A DNA stretch of 64,000 nt from Liriodendron chinense (taxonomy: Eukaryota; Streptophyta; Magnoliopsida; Magnoliales; Magnoliaceae). The notes beneath the pieces are model-generated. The model did no database searches. It was not told the origin of the DNA and was given only the letters and a program-made list of their open reading frames with translations. This document shows, in pieces, positions 10,218 through 20,293 of the stretch. The stretch is from NCBI GenBank assembly GCA_003013855.2, contig ML058384.1, positions 17,742,176 to 17,806,175 on the forward strand, written 5' to 3'. A program made the position numbers and the translations under genes. Within the stretch, counting starts at the first letter, position 1. Each line of letters starts with the position of its first letter.

Positions 10218-12287
10218 TCACCCCCTGGGGTGATTACCACATGCCCCCTGGTGTATCTCATCTAGAACACGAAATGCTTCTTCTGGATGAAGACACCTTA
10301 AATAAGGCAAGGAGAAGCTTTTTCGCAACAATATTCCGTCTTGCAAGGTGTACCTAGCAGCTCGAAGCCAAATTTGTCTTGTAGCTTTCTTGTCGTCTGG
10401 TAGGTATCCGTCTCTGAGATAAAGGATGATGGGATTCATCCAGCATGGAGACGATTGTACCGATATTACTTGCTCAAGAGTCGATTGGTCGATACTTAGG
10501 TTCTGACGATGCTCGATGGGGATCGAATGTGTTAACTCAGATTCTGGTGCAGAAGCGAGCTTAGCCAGGGAGTCGGCAAGTTGGTTCTGCTCGCGAGGAA
10601 TATGAATTATTTCATAGGTCTTCAGTTTTGCGAGCAGGATGAGGGTACGAGACTTGTATAAGGCCATCCTTTCTTCTTTGGCTTCGAATTCACCAAGAAC
10701 TTGGTTGACAATGAGCTGGGAGTCGCTATGAATTAACAGATTCTGAATTGCAAGAACAATGGCTAGTTTGAGGCCAACGATCAGGGCCTCATATTCTGCT
10801 ACATTATTTGAGACGCGAGAAACGAAACGCAGAGCATATTGGAAATGTGACCCGTCGGGAGCCACTAAAATCAGGCCCGCTCCACTGCTAGTGGCCCGCG
10901 ACGACCCATCCACAAAGAGTGACCAAGGAGGCTGGTCGCTGGTCGTGGTGTCATTATCGGAAGAGTATGTGAATTCGGCGATAAAGTCAGCCACGGCCTG
11001 GCCCTTGACGGATGTCCTAGGACAGAATGAGATATCGTGTTCGCTGATCTCGACCACCCATTTAGTCAAGCGTCCGGAAGCCTCAGGTCGCTGAAGGACT
11101 TGCCGTAGTGGATGATTTGTTGGTACTAGAATAGCGTGGGCTTGAAAGTATGGTCGCAGTTTTCGAGCTGCCGTGACTAAGGCCAGGGCCAGCTTTTCTA
11201 TATCAGAATACCGAGTTTCTGCATCAACCATTGCTCGACTAACATAATAAACGGGCCTTTGCACCCCGGAATCTTCTCTTATTAAAGCGGCGCTAACGGC
11301 CGTAGCGGACACAGATAAATAAAGAATGAGTTGCTCGTGTGCTACAGGTTTAGATAAAATGGGGGGTGCGCTCATGTACTGCTTTAGTTGTTGAAAGGCT
11401 TCTTCACACTGTGGTGTCCATTTCCAATCAGACTTGGCCATTGCACGAAGGAGTTTGAAGAAGGGTAAGCATTTGTCAGACGCTCGCGACATGAATCTAT
11501 TTAACGATGCGATGCGACCAGCCAGACGCTGGACGTCCTTCAGAGTAATGGGGGATTTCATCTCTATCAATGCTTTTATCTTTTCAGGATTTGCCTCAAT
11601 TCCGCGCTGGCCAACCATGAACCCGAGAAATTTCCCTGCAGACACACCGAACGCACATTTTTCTGCGTTCAATTTCATTTGATATCTTCTCATTAGGTCG
11701 AAGGCTTCTCGAAGATCAGAAATATGATCATCTTCTACAGTGCTTTTCACGAGCATGTCATCAACATAAACTTCCATATTCCTACCAATTTGAGCAGCGA
11801 ATATTTTGTTGACGAGACGTTGATAAGTGGCCCCTGCATTTTTAAGACCGAACGGCATTACCTGGTAGCAATATAGTCCTCGATCCGTGATGAAGGCAGT
11901 ATGCTGGCTATCAGGTGGATGCATCATAATCTGGTTGTAACCAGAGTAAGCATCCATAAAACTGAGCAGAGCGTGTCCAGCTGTTGAATCAACCAGCTGG
12001 TCTATTCGTGGTGTTGGAAAACTATCTTTGGGGCATGCTTTGTTCAGATCTGAATAATCGATGCACATTCTCCATTTGCCATTAGCTTTCCGGAAGAGAA
12101 CCACGTTCGCGACCCACTCTGGGTAGTCTACTTCCTTTATGAAATTGACCGTGAGTAGCTTCTCGACTTCAGCTTTGATCGCCATTTGTCTTTCTGCAGT
12201 GAAGGCACGTCGACGCTGGTGTACGGGCTTATGTTTCAGGTCGATATTGAGGCGATGTACAATGACATTGGGGTCGATGCCTGGCAT
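10218..12287 (-). pseudogene. pol: Tat reverse transcriptase with two RNase H domains, element T
   Basis: A 689-codon open block. In the RT part: KWRMCIDYSDLNKACPKDSF, MPFGLKNAGATYQ and catalytic YVDD. The ordinary Ty3 RNase H/connection domain follows (ATAVSAALIRE, RYSDIEKLAL, NHPLRQVL). A second, archaeal-type RNase H follows, with LFVDGSS, NNVAEYEALI, HSDSQLIVNQ and HIPREQNQLADSLA. This second domain is a known feature of the Tat lineage. The block ends in the integrase zinc finger (HQGACGNHP) at the nonsense codon 10218-10220. The upstream frame differs, so a frameshift lies between 12290 and 12360. Confidence 0.93.
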
Positions 12288-12960
12288 ATCTTTATGAGAC
12301 CAAGCGAAGACATCCTGGTATTCGGTGAGGAAACGGACCAGATCTTCATGATGGGCACTGGTTAAAGAGGATCTAATGTATACGACCCTGGCGGGTCGTC
12401 TTCGGTTAGGCGAATCGCCACTGTTTCTTCCCCAGGAGTTCCTGATTTAAGAGCATTCTCTCTCGGATCCAACGAGGTGTTGGTGGGAAAGTTGGGTAAG
12501 CCTTGTGCTATCTCCATAACGGGTGTTGCTTGAGCCTTCTTCCGATCTTGTAAGGCTATCTGATAGCAAGACCGTGCCTCCTGCTGACTTCCTCGCACGA
12601 CCCCAATACCATTTGGGGTAGGAAATTTGACACACAGATATGAAGGGTGCAAGGCTGCCCCAACCTTAGTAAGAGACGGTCGCCCCAGATAGCGTTATAC
12701 GCTGATTTTCGATCCACCACGAGGAAGTTTACGAAGATGGTAGTCTTTGCTGGACTTTCTCCAAAAGTAACTGGGAGATCGATGCTTCCTTCAGGCGTTA
12801 CTACCTCACCTCCGAAGCCGACGAGGGGGGTCGATACTGGCTTGAGAAGGCTTCTGGCAAGTGCCATTTTGTTGAAAGCCTCCAAGTATAGAATATCGGC
12901 TGAGCTACCTGTATCCACCATAATTCGATGTGTCAGATAATTTGATACCTTCAATGTGAC
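12288..12960 (-). pseudogene. Tat aspartic protease, element T
   Basis: Aspartic protease region with the active-site motif VDTGSSADILY (codons near 12910). It is in the same frame as gag. Near 12685, at an IWG(R)PSL motif, the frame shifts so that the C-terminal part (ALHPSYLCVKFPTPNG) reads in another frame down to 12362. The fold is therefore broken by one small indel, and a second lies before RT. Confidence 0.85.
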
Positions 12961-13038
12961 TACAATGGAGTCTTCATGGGGGAAGTGAATTCCCGTTGCA
13001 TCTTCGAGAGTGAAGGAAATTGGAGGATGGCTGGTTTT

Positions 13039-14700
13039 TTATGAGCTGAACGTCTGTTCCAGCCAATAGATTTGCTGGGGTTCTTTGGACGCCTTTCGAA
13101 CGTATGCTTTCCTTGAAGCTTGAGAATCGCCCCCGCAAGCTGGTCCTTCGACGATGGTGCGGATTTCTCCAGTAGGCTCAGCTTCCTCTTGGTCAGTTTG
13201 ATGATGAGGTTGTTCCTTTTGGTGAGATGAGGTGTTCGCCCTTTCCGGTGATCGATTTTTACGAGCAACATAATCCTGGAGATGGCCTTTTCGAATAAGG
13301 GCTTCGATATGGTCTCGTAGAGAGATGCAGTCCTGGGTTCTATGCCCGTGATCTTTGTGAAAGTAACAGAACTTGCTCTTGTCTCTCTTCTCGAGATCGG
13401 ATTTGATCATTGCAGGCCACTTCACATATGGCTTGTGTTTAATCTCCATTAAGACCTTTTCATGAGATCGATTGAGGGGAGTGTAGTTATGATATTTACC
13501 AGAATAAGGCTTCTTGGGAGAACGATCGCATTGATCATGACGATATTTTTTGTCTGTAGAAGAGGCTCCTTCTGGCTTGCGTTTCTTACCCTGTACTCCA
13601 TGGCGTGTCAATGCGACTTCTTCTGCATTGATATACTTCTGAGCTTTGGTTTGGAACTCTGCCATAGTTTTTGGAGGGCTCTTATCTAAAGCAAACCTGA
13701 ATTTCTCACTCGTTATTCCGGCTATGAGGGCTGTAAGACCTTTTTCTTCAGTATAACCCTCAGTTTGAACGGCTTCGGCAGTGAACCGTACTGTGAACTC
13801 CTTTATTGTCTCCCCATGCTGCTGTTTTAGATCCATCAGATGGGAGGCTGGCTTCTTAGTGCGAATGCTTCCCATGAATTGAGAAAGGAATATTTCCGAT
13901 AACTGGGAAAAGGAGCTGATGGAACGAGGCTTTAATCCCCGGAACCACGTACGAGCTGCTTCCTTCAATGTTAGGGAGAAAGCCCTACACATGATTTCTG
14001 AGCCATGTCCCTCCAACTCCATGAGAGACCTGTATGTTTCTAGGTGTTCAAGAGGATCACCAGTACCCGTATACGGGGTGATAACAGGCGTTCGATACTT
14101 TTTAGGTAACGGTGCCTCCATAACCTCGCTAGTAAAGGGGGACTCGGATTGATGTATCGCCGCAATGATGGTAGATGGCCGATTTTCCTGGTATCGCTGT
14201 TCCATGACATCAAAACGATCATGGATTCTTTTGAGATCTCCTTCCCATGGTAGGGTATAGCCTGATGTTTCGGCAGTGGAGCCCTAAGGTTGAGGTTGTC
14301 AAGACGAACTAGAATGTATAGAATGTGGAGACGGCATAGGGAGATGGCTGCCAAGTGGTGGGACCTGTGGTTCATCCATAGAGTGTCTGGATGCCACTGG
14401 TATGGGCTGCGGTGGTAACCCTTCGGAGGCTTGTCTCTGCGGTTCGGGGAAATGCTGATCAAGCCGATTCGACAGGGCCTGAACTCTGGCATTTAGAGTT
14501 AGGAGAGTGTTTCCGAGGAAACGCATGACATCGTCTTGATTTCCAGAAGCCTCCAATAATGGGTTTGCTGATGGCATATTTGGGGCTCCTTGAGGGATAT
14601 TCGTCGAAGTGGGTGGAAGAGCGGGTATGGAATCCATCTCATCGGGCGGAGGTGGTGCCTGCCTGGAAGTCGAAGGATGAACAGCCTTTTTAGGAGGCAT
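13039..14700 (-). pseudogene. gag: Tat gag, element T
   Basis: Gag polyprotein starting at ATG 14700 (MPPKKAVHPSTS), 54 bases inside the element from the primer-binding site. The N-terminus is Pro-rich. The retrotransposon gag domain is in the middle (LTLKEAARTWFRGLKP, FLSQFMGSIRT, ETIKEFTVRF). A zinc-knuckle-like CYFHKDHGHRTQDC lies near the C-terminus. All parts are in one frame, broken by TGA 14299-14301, TAG about 14284-14286 and a stop at 13039, after which protease continues in the same frame. So gag and protease were one frame before decay. Confidence 0.9.
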
Positions 14701-14753
14701 CGCAGAAGGATTTTGATCGGTGGTAAGAACGATTAATTTTGACGATCAAGTCG

Positions 14754-14771
14754 TTCCCACAGACGGCGCCA
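14754..14771 (-). promoter_or_regulatory. primer-binding site of Tat element T
   Basis: Minus strand TGGCGCCGTCTGTGGGAA, three bases inside the 5' LTR end. This is the usual start of minus-strand synthesis from a host tRNA. I do not assign the tRNA. Confidence 0.8.
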
Positions 14772-14774
14772 AAC

Positions 14775-15771
14775 TGTTAACGTCAGATTTTGTAATAGGA
14801 TCCTCTGGTTGTTCACCTTCTCTCCAGCAGGGATTTCCTCTGATAGACCTGTAAGAAGACAGAAAGCAACTTAGGGTGGCTGGTGTCCAGCCGTTAGCCC
14901 TCCGATGCTTAAGTCAGGCAAAGCAAGAAGAAGAAAAACCAGGCAGAAGCAGGCCAGAGATTGAATATTGTGTACCTTTCTTTTAATGGAGTCATCCCTT
15001 TATATAGATCTGAAGCGATCCAATCTGTTACGTAAGATATCGAGATCCCGCTGATGTCGTGTACGATACCGAAATCCCGCTGATTTCGTGGGACAAGATC
15101 CTTATCCTTAGAGGCAAGATCTAACCCAATGACTTCTTCCGGCAATCACGTTTCTTGAAAGCAATCCCTTGAGATTCGGAACCACAAGAGAAGATAAGCC
15201 CAAAATCGACCTATACGGGCTGCTGGTAGGCGTAGTAGTAGCGCTGATCACTCACGTAAAGCCGGAAGCCGTAGTTGGAGTCATAGCCGGCGAAAAGGAA
15301 GGAGACGCCGAAAGGGAGGAGACCACCGCACTGGGTGTAGCCCTGCTCGGTGTCGCAGAGGAATTGGACAAGCTGCTCGACGGGAATCGGGTGCTGGAAC
15401 TACGAAGACCGTCCAAACCAAAAACAAAGACTCATGATTGCTCTGATTCGGGAGCTGCTCGTGTCAGGAATGTTCGCATTCAGGAGATGCGACCCCTTCT
15501 GATGAGCACGAGCCGAGCTGCTCGCATCCGGGAGATGCGACCCCTTCTGACGAGCACGAGCCGAGCTGCTCGCATCGGGAGATGCGACCCCTTCTAACGA
15601 GCACGAGCCGAGCTGCTCGCATCCGAGAGATTCGACCCCTTCTGACGAGCACGAGCCGAGCTGCTCGCATTCCAGATGTGCGACCCCTTATCACGAGCAC
15701 GAGCTTGACTGCTCGCATTCATTATGTGCCACGATCCTTCACTTCTCGCTAGACTATATTTGCCTACAACA
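14775..15771 (-). repeat. 5' LTR of Tat element T
   Basis: 997 bp, TG...CA, paired with 4802-5766. Includes the U3 tandem array (15487-15726). On the minus strand a TATA-like TATATAAA is at about 14997-15004, consistent with a promoter for gag-pol. Confidence 0.95.
15487..15726 (-). repeat. five tandem 47-48 bp units in U3 of Tat 5' LTR
   Basis: Same array as 5481-5720, with a few substitutions. It lies upstream of the putative TATA box on the element strand. Confidence 0.85.
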
Positions 15772-16548
15772 AAGTGTATGGGGCTGGATGTCTGGAATCT
15801 CTCATAGCATAATGGTTTTTATATGTGAACTCCCCTATTTTTGTGATTAATAGAAAACCTGAACACTTTTACACCTAGTTCACATTACACGATTTTCATG
15901 AGTTGAAGGGATTATGTGATTTATGGATTAGCTAGACTTTGAATTAAGGTATTGAGAAATCAGGCCGGGGTACTTTGTCCATCCTTGTCCATGGGAAAAT
16001 AATGAAAGATATGGATTTTTAAAAATCCTATCTAATTTAAAAAGAAAAAGGAAAAGGAAGGATGAAATTGGGAATGATGGAAAAAACGGTGGAAAATTCC
16101 GATTAGGGCTACCTACTACCAACCGGGGGATGGTCTACCCGTAACCAAAGCCGGAAATGGGACGTAGTGTGAAAGTCATCGGAAGGACGGTAAGGCAAAT
16201 TTCTGTCATTGGCTTGATGGCTCTATGTACCTTGAGTTCTATAGTCTAGTTGATCTATGAAGAAGGTAATCCTAGAAACTCGTGGGATGAATCTTCACCA
16301 CCCACACTAGGTTGAATTTGTTCAAATCCTTCTATTTATTAACCAATCAGCGAAAATCTCATATGAATGCCTATTATGTCTTGAGGATTTACGGTTCCAA
16401 CCTTAGACGCCTAATCTTTCTGAATCTTACGCTTATGAACCTTGGAATGAATAGAAGGATGGTTTCTGAAAGAGAGCTGAGTTTTGAAGAATGGGATTAG
16501 TTTCACGCATGTTTTGCTCGGGACTAGCAAAATGCTGGTTGGCGGGTG
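15772..16548 (+). other. 3' noncoding region of element A, second part, with terminal polypurine tract
   Basis: Resumes A after the Tat insertion, beginning with TSD AAGTG at 15772-15776. It is homologous to the 3' noncoding regions of C, D, E and F (shared TTGTCCATCCTTGTCCATGG, CGGGGGATGGTCTACCCG). A small frame at 16312-16500 corresponds to the small ORF of E and F (see those entries) but lacks the ATG. The terminal polypurine tract CTGGTTGGCGGGTG is at 16535-16548, next to the LTR. Confidence 0.8.
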
Positions 16549-16817
16549 TGTTCAGCTTTTAATTGTGCATATTCTAACCCCAATTCATCACTCATTGTGC
16601 AAGGTTTGTATGGTTTGTAGGCTAATCCAATGCATGTTTTGTGACTACAGGACTGAGAGTGAACTCCACTCAATTGAAGACAAAAAGGACTCATTTGGGA
16701 TCATTCTGATGAAGATTATTTGAAGATCAAAGAAGAAAAGAAGAGAGAAAGCAAAGGAAGAAGTAAGGAAAGAAGAAAGCAGAAGAAAGAAAGAAAGAAA
16801 ACAATGAGAAAAAGAGG

Positions 16818-17105
16818 CTGACCGGTCATGACCGGTCGGCCAAGGAAGCCAGACCGGTCAGGGACCGGTCTGCCATGCATGTTAGGATGTTGCTGAAGAC
16901 GTCCGACCGGTCATGACCGGTCGGACATGGTCACTGACCGGTCGGTCATTGCTGGTGCAATATGAATGAAAACGTCCAACCGGTCATGACCGGTCGGACG
17001 TGCTTGCTGGACTGATGATTGAACACGGCCAACCGGTCGTGACCGGTCGGCCATAATTGCTGGAATGATTGTATATCAAGACCGACCGGTCGTGACCGGT
17101 CGGCT
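16818..17105. repeat. ACCGGTC palindrome array, LTR of A
   Basis: About seven sites built on ACCGGTCATGACCGGT or a one-base variant (GT for AT centre), 30-55 bases apart with unrelated spacers. The complete unit is a perfect 22-bp palindrome in the best copies. It lies just upstream of the TATA box, in U3. Confidence 0.9.
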
Positions 17106-17208
17106 GTGCGTAAGAAGTTAGAAACTTCCAGATATAGTCCGATTTTCTCTGCGCAGCGTAAGTATTACGCAATTTCTCGATTCTTCCGAAGTTGTGGAGC
17201 CTCCAGAC

Positions 17209-17216
17209 TATAAAAA
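17209..17216 (+). promoter_or_regulatory. TATA box in LTR of A
   Basis: TATAAAAA, followed at once by the CCTAGG dyad. Equivalent boxes (TATAAAAG or a close variant) occur at 19232 (B), 26587 and 32930 (C), and on the minus strand at 38626 and 56312 (E), 50065 (solo) and 60231 (F). Confidence 0.8.
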
Positions 17217-17375
17217 GACACCTAGGGATTGTTCCTAGGGTATCCTAGAAGGGTTGAAGCGAGGTTGGAGGCTGTGGAAGTGGAGATTGGAGTTTCACAA
17301 CTCCTTTTGGTTTGCTTTGCTGTTTTCATGCTTTTTATAATTGTTTCATGTTTCCTTGGATCATGAGCAGCTAAA

Positions 17376-17397
17376 CCTCTTAGCTAGGGCTAAGAGG
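17376..17397 (+). promoter_or_regulatory. conserved hairpin downstream of LTR promoter, A
   Basis: Stem CCTCTTAGC / GCTAAGAGG with loop TAGG, about 160 bases downstream of the TATA box, hence inside the predicted RNA (R or U5). The same hairpin occurs in all Athila LTRs here, with one covarying pair in C. Confidence 0.6.
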
Positions 17398-18187
17398 TGA
17401 AGCTTGTAGTGGATCCAAGATGTTTTAATTCGTAGTTAAGTGGTTTTAAGTGTGGAATTCATGATTATGAACTATGGTTTGAAGTTTATACAAGTTTTTG
17501 AGTAGTTTTTCTTAGTCTTATGATGACTCATGGATGTTTGGGAGAATTACTTAGTTGCTTAATTGGTTTGTGACGGTCTAGACCTGTATGATCCGAGGAA
17601 TCGGAGTGCGCTCTAGTACTATGTTCTTCATAAAGGAACTTCCTACCAAAGTTCTACTTTTCTGATTTTTCTGTAATGTGTATGGACTATGCATGTGATT
17701 TGAATCCAGTTCAAATCCTGATCTAGCCTTGTCTTGTGACAGGACTTGAGGATGGTTATGATTGTGAACTAGACCTTTTGGAAAGGGGAATGACCTATGC
17801 AATTGAGCATGCTCAGATCAGCCTGCATTGAGTGAATCTTATGCATAGAACTTACATATTACAGACTGTTTGGTTTAACAGCTCTATCATCCGACTAGAT
17901 AGACAGGAATGTCGATTCTAGTTGAGAGAATAAGAAACCACAGCGGATTGAACATCAAGGATTGCTACAAGTGGATCCTTGAACCCCTAGTGCCTTCTTA
18001 TAATTAATTACTTTTGATTTGATTCAACTTTTGTTACTCATATCAATTTCATATAACATTCTGGTTAATAGATTTCAATAGATACTTGTGGATGAGTTTG
18101 TGAAATTCTACATAAGTCCCTGTGGATCGACCTCGGTCTTACCGAGTTTATTACTACATCTCAACCCTACACTTGGGGAAGTGAACA

Positions 18188-18648
18188 ATTACACACATGG
18201 TTTGCATGCTTAAAAGACCTATCTAATGCTTGTTTTGTGTATGTAGGAATGAAAGAGATAAGGCATGAATTTGTTGCTAAAAGGGTCCTTTGGAACCACA
18301 TTGAAGACACTAAAAAGAAGCCTTGAAGAATTGCGTCCAAAAGACCTGGATTGGCCAGAAGAAAAGAAGATTTCAGCATACATAATAGAAGGCCACCGGG
18401 CGCCCGTCCAACATCTGACTGGGCCTAAAATTGTGAAGAATTTTGCTGAAACCGCTGGGCAGTTTTGGACCTAACCGGGCGCTGACCAAATCACAATCGG
18501 GCACTCGATATTCAAGTGGATTTTCATCAAAATACACTGACTGAATTTAAGCTATGTCGGGTGCCTGACCACTACCTGACTAGGCGCCCAACCAGCGTCC
18601 AATGACCAACATAAGTGCGTAAGTTTTTACGCAATCCAGGGCGGTGGG
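18188..18648 (+). repeat. LTR remnant G, older Athila-related LTR
   Basis: Homologous to the first 450 bases of the Athila LTRs (GGTTTGCATGCTTAAAAG, TTTTGTGTATGTAGGAATGA) and ends with the GCGTAA...TTACGC dyad at about 18617. Instead of ACCGGTC palindromes it has a GGGCGCCC-type array. It is cut on the left by the insertion of A and on the right by the insertion of B, so it is older than both. Confidence 0.7.
18395..18600. repeat. GGGCGCC motif array in remnant G
   Basis: About five spaced sites: CCGGGCGCCCG, CCGGGCGCTG, CGGGCACTCG, CGGGTGCCTG, AGGCGCCCAA. They occupy the position of the ACCGGTC array in other LTRs. Confidence 0.65.
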
Positions 18649-20036
18649 TGTTGAGCCTCCAATTTATACATGATCTAACCCATTACATCACATTATATGC
18701 ATGGTTTGTATGTTTAAAAGGCCCATCTGATGCATGTTTTGTGATTATAGGAATGAGAGCGACTTCGCCTAATTGGTGACCAAAAGGAACATATTTAGGA
18801 GCCCTTGAATGAAGGACCAAGGTGGACTACAGAAGGAAGAAGAAAGAGGGAGAAAATAGAAGAAAGAAAGGGAGAAAAAGAAGAGAATAGAGGTTCGACC
18901 GGTCATGACCGGTCGGCCAAGGGAGCCACGACCGGTCTTAACCGGTCGGCCACCCTGCAATCTCCCTCTCTAGACGTTGGACAAAGGATCAGCCTGGTCT
19001 GACCGGTCTTGACTGGTCGGCCAACAAGTCAGGCCCCTCCCTCTATTTGCCCCCTGGACTCCACTCCAACAGGTCTGACCAGTCAAGACCGGTTGGCCAG
19101 CCCAGTCCGACCGGTCACGACCGGTTGGCCATGTGTAAACAGATACATTTTATTTCAAGATCCGATTGTTTCTGCGCAATTGCGTAAGGCTACGCACTTC
19201 TGGACATTTCTGAGGTGGTAGAGCTCCCCACTATAAAAGGACACCTATGGTCTCTTCCTAGGGGATCATAGAAGCTGAGGAACTTTGTGGGAGGTGAAGG
19301 AAGCCGTCGTGGAGCGTTTGCAACTCTCCCACATCCGGGCTTTTATGGTTTTTAATCTTTTTCATTGAGTTCTAGTTGTAGTATGACAATGCTCGGCTAG
19401 AATCTCTCACCTAAGGCTGAGGGGTGAAGCTTGTAGCCAATTTCATGTTTAATTAAGTTTGATTCAAGTAGTTTCACTTTAAGTTTGAATTTTGAATGTT
19501 CTAGTTCATATAAAGTTGATATTTTTATAAGTTTTATGACAGTTCATGTGCTTCGGACATGGATTCCTTGCAATTCTCTGAGATTATCTTTTTTTTATTA
19601 GATTCGAATTATGGTAATCCTTGAGTATGCCATAGTCCATAGGCATGGCTATTACTCCGAAGGCCATGATTTCGAATGCTATGTGATTGAATAGGATTAG
19701 AACTTGGAAGTTCAACTTAAGTGGGATTGAATGTGTTTAATACTTTATCTTCCAACTAGATGAGAAATAAAACTTCAAATCTAGTTGTGTTTTGTGCTTG
19801 GATTGATTGGATTGACATGGGGTTATTACAAGTGGATCCTTGAAAGCCTTAGTTCCTTTAATTACTAGTTTTCCTAAATTATTGTTTAAGATAATTCTCT
19901 CAATTGAATCTGTTAATTATTGCAATCCTAGTTGTTGGAATAGTTTAGAAGTTTCTTTCTAATTCCTCGTGGATCGACCTCGGTCTTACCAAGATTTATT
20001 ACTATATCGCAGCCTTGCACTTAAAGCGAGTGAACA
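18649..20036 (+). repeat. 5' LTR of Athila element B
   Basis: 1388 bp from TGTTGAGCC to GTGAACA. ACCGGTC array at 18898-19135, GCGTAA dyad near 19182, TATAAAAG at 19232-19239, CCTA(T/G)GG dyad after it. The hairpin near 19411 is degraded (two unpaired changes). Confidence 0.88.
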
Positions 20037-20042
20037 AGTTTT

Positions 20043-20060
20043 TAATGTCGTTGCTGGGGA
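20043..20060 (+). promoter_or_regulatory. decayed primer-binding site of B
   Basis: TAATGTCGTTGCTGGGGA against the intact TGGCGCCGTTGCCGGGGA of D. All five differences are G-to-A or C-to-T, the pattern left by cytosine deamination. Confidence 0.75.
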
Positions 20061-20293
20061 ATTTAGATAACGGTTCTAGATTGTTTTAGTGGCTGTAGAA
20101 GTAGAAGTAGATAGGTTTTTCTGATTTCCTAGGACTAACAATTTTTTTGCTTTGTAGGACTTCTTCCCTAATTCAAGCGAATCGGGTAATATCCTTCTAA
20201 CTTAGTGCTTTTTGCATATTTTCAATTTTTAGAGTCTGATTAATTTCAGATTTTAGGACTTAGGATTAGTTTAGATTTTGGATTGTGTGGTTT

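Larger units (their letters stand above)
4802..15771 (-). mobile_element. complete Tat-type Ty3/gypsy element T nested in element A
   Basis: A 10.97-kb element on the minus strand flanked by the TSD AAGTG (4797-4801 and 15772-15776). It has a 5' LTR at 14775-15771, primer-binding site, gag, protease, RT, RNase H, a second archaeal-type RNase H, integrase, a gene on the opposite strand, a polypurine tract and a 3' LTR at 4802-5766. Both LTRs start TGTT and end ACA. The dual RNase H and the extra antisense gene between pol and the 3' LTR point to the Tat lineage (compare Grande and Retand). By eye the LTRs differ at about 20 sites plus an indel of about 30 bp. Coding parts carry a few stops and frameshifts. 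Confidence 0.95.
1..18187 (+). mobile_element. Athila-type Ty3/gypsy element A (5' end outside window, split by Tat element)
   Basis: A Ty3/gypsy retrotransposon of the Athila lineage. It enters the window inside gag and continues through protease, RT, RNaseH and integrase to 4436. A 3' noncoding region follows and resumes after the nested Tat insertion (4802-15771), and a 3' LTR ends at 18187. Gene order protease-RT-RNaseH-integrase and the lack of a chromodomain fit Athila/Tat-type elements. Several nonsense codons and frameshifts show it is dead. Its 5' LTR and left TSD lie outside the window; ATTAC at 18188-18192 would be the right-hand TSD. It is the type that encodes a full pol, unlike C, D and F. 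Confidence 0.9.
16549..18187 (+). repeat. 3' LTR of Athila element A
   Basis: 1639 bp, starts TGTTCAGC, ends GTGAACA. Contains a purine-rich tract (about 16720-16815), an array of ACCGGTC palindromes (16818-17105), dyad GCGTAA-GTA-TTACGC (about 17156-17170), a TATA box (17209-17216), a CCTAGG dyad (17221-17239) and a hairpin (17376-17397). Confidence 0.92.

Noticed and set aside
16818..17105. Regularly spaced palindromes that resemble a CRISPR array
   Set aside because: They are in U3 of plant LTRs, spacers are irregular in length and shared between copies, and no cas genes exist. They are LTR motif arrays.
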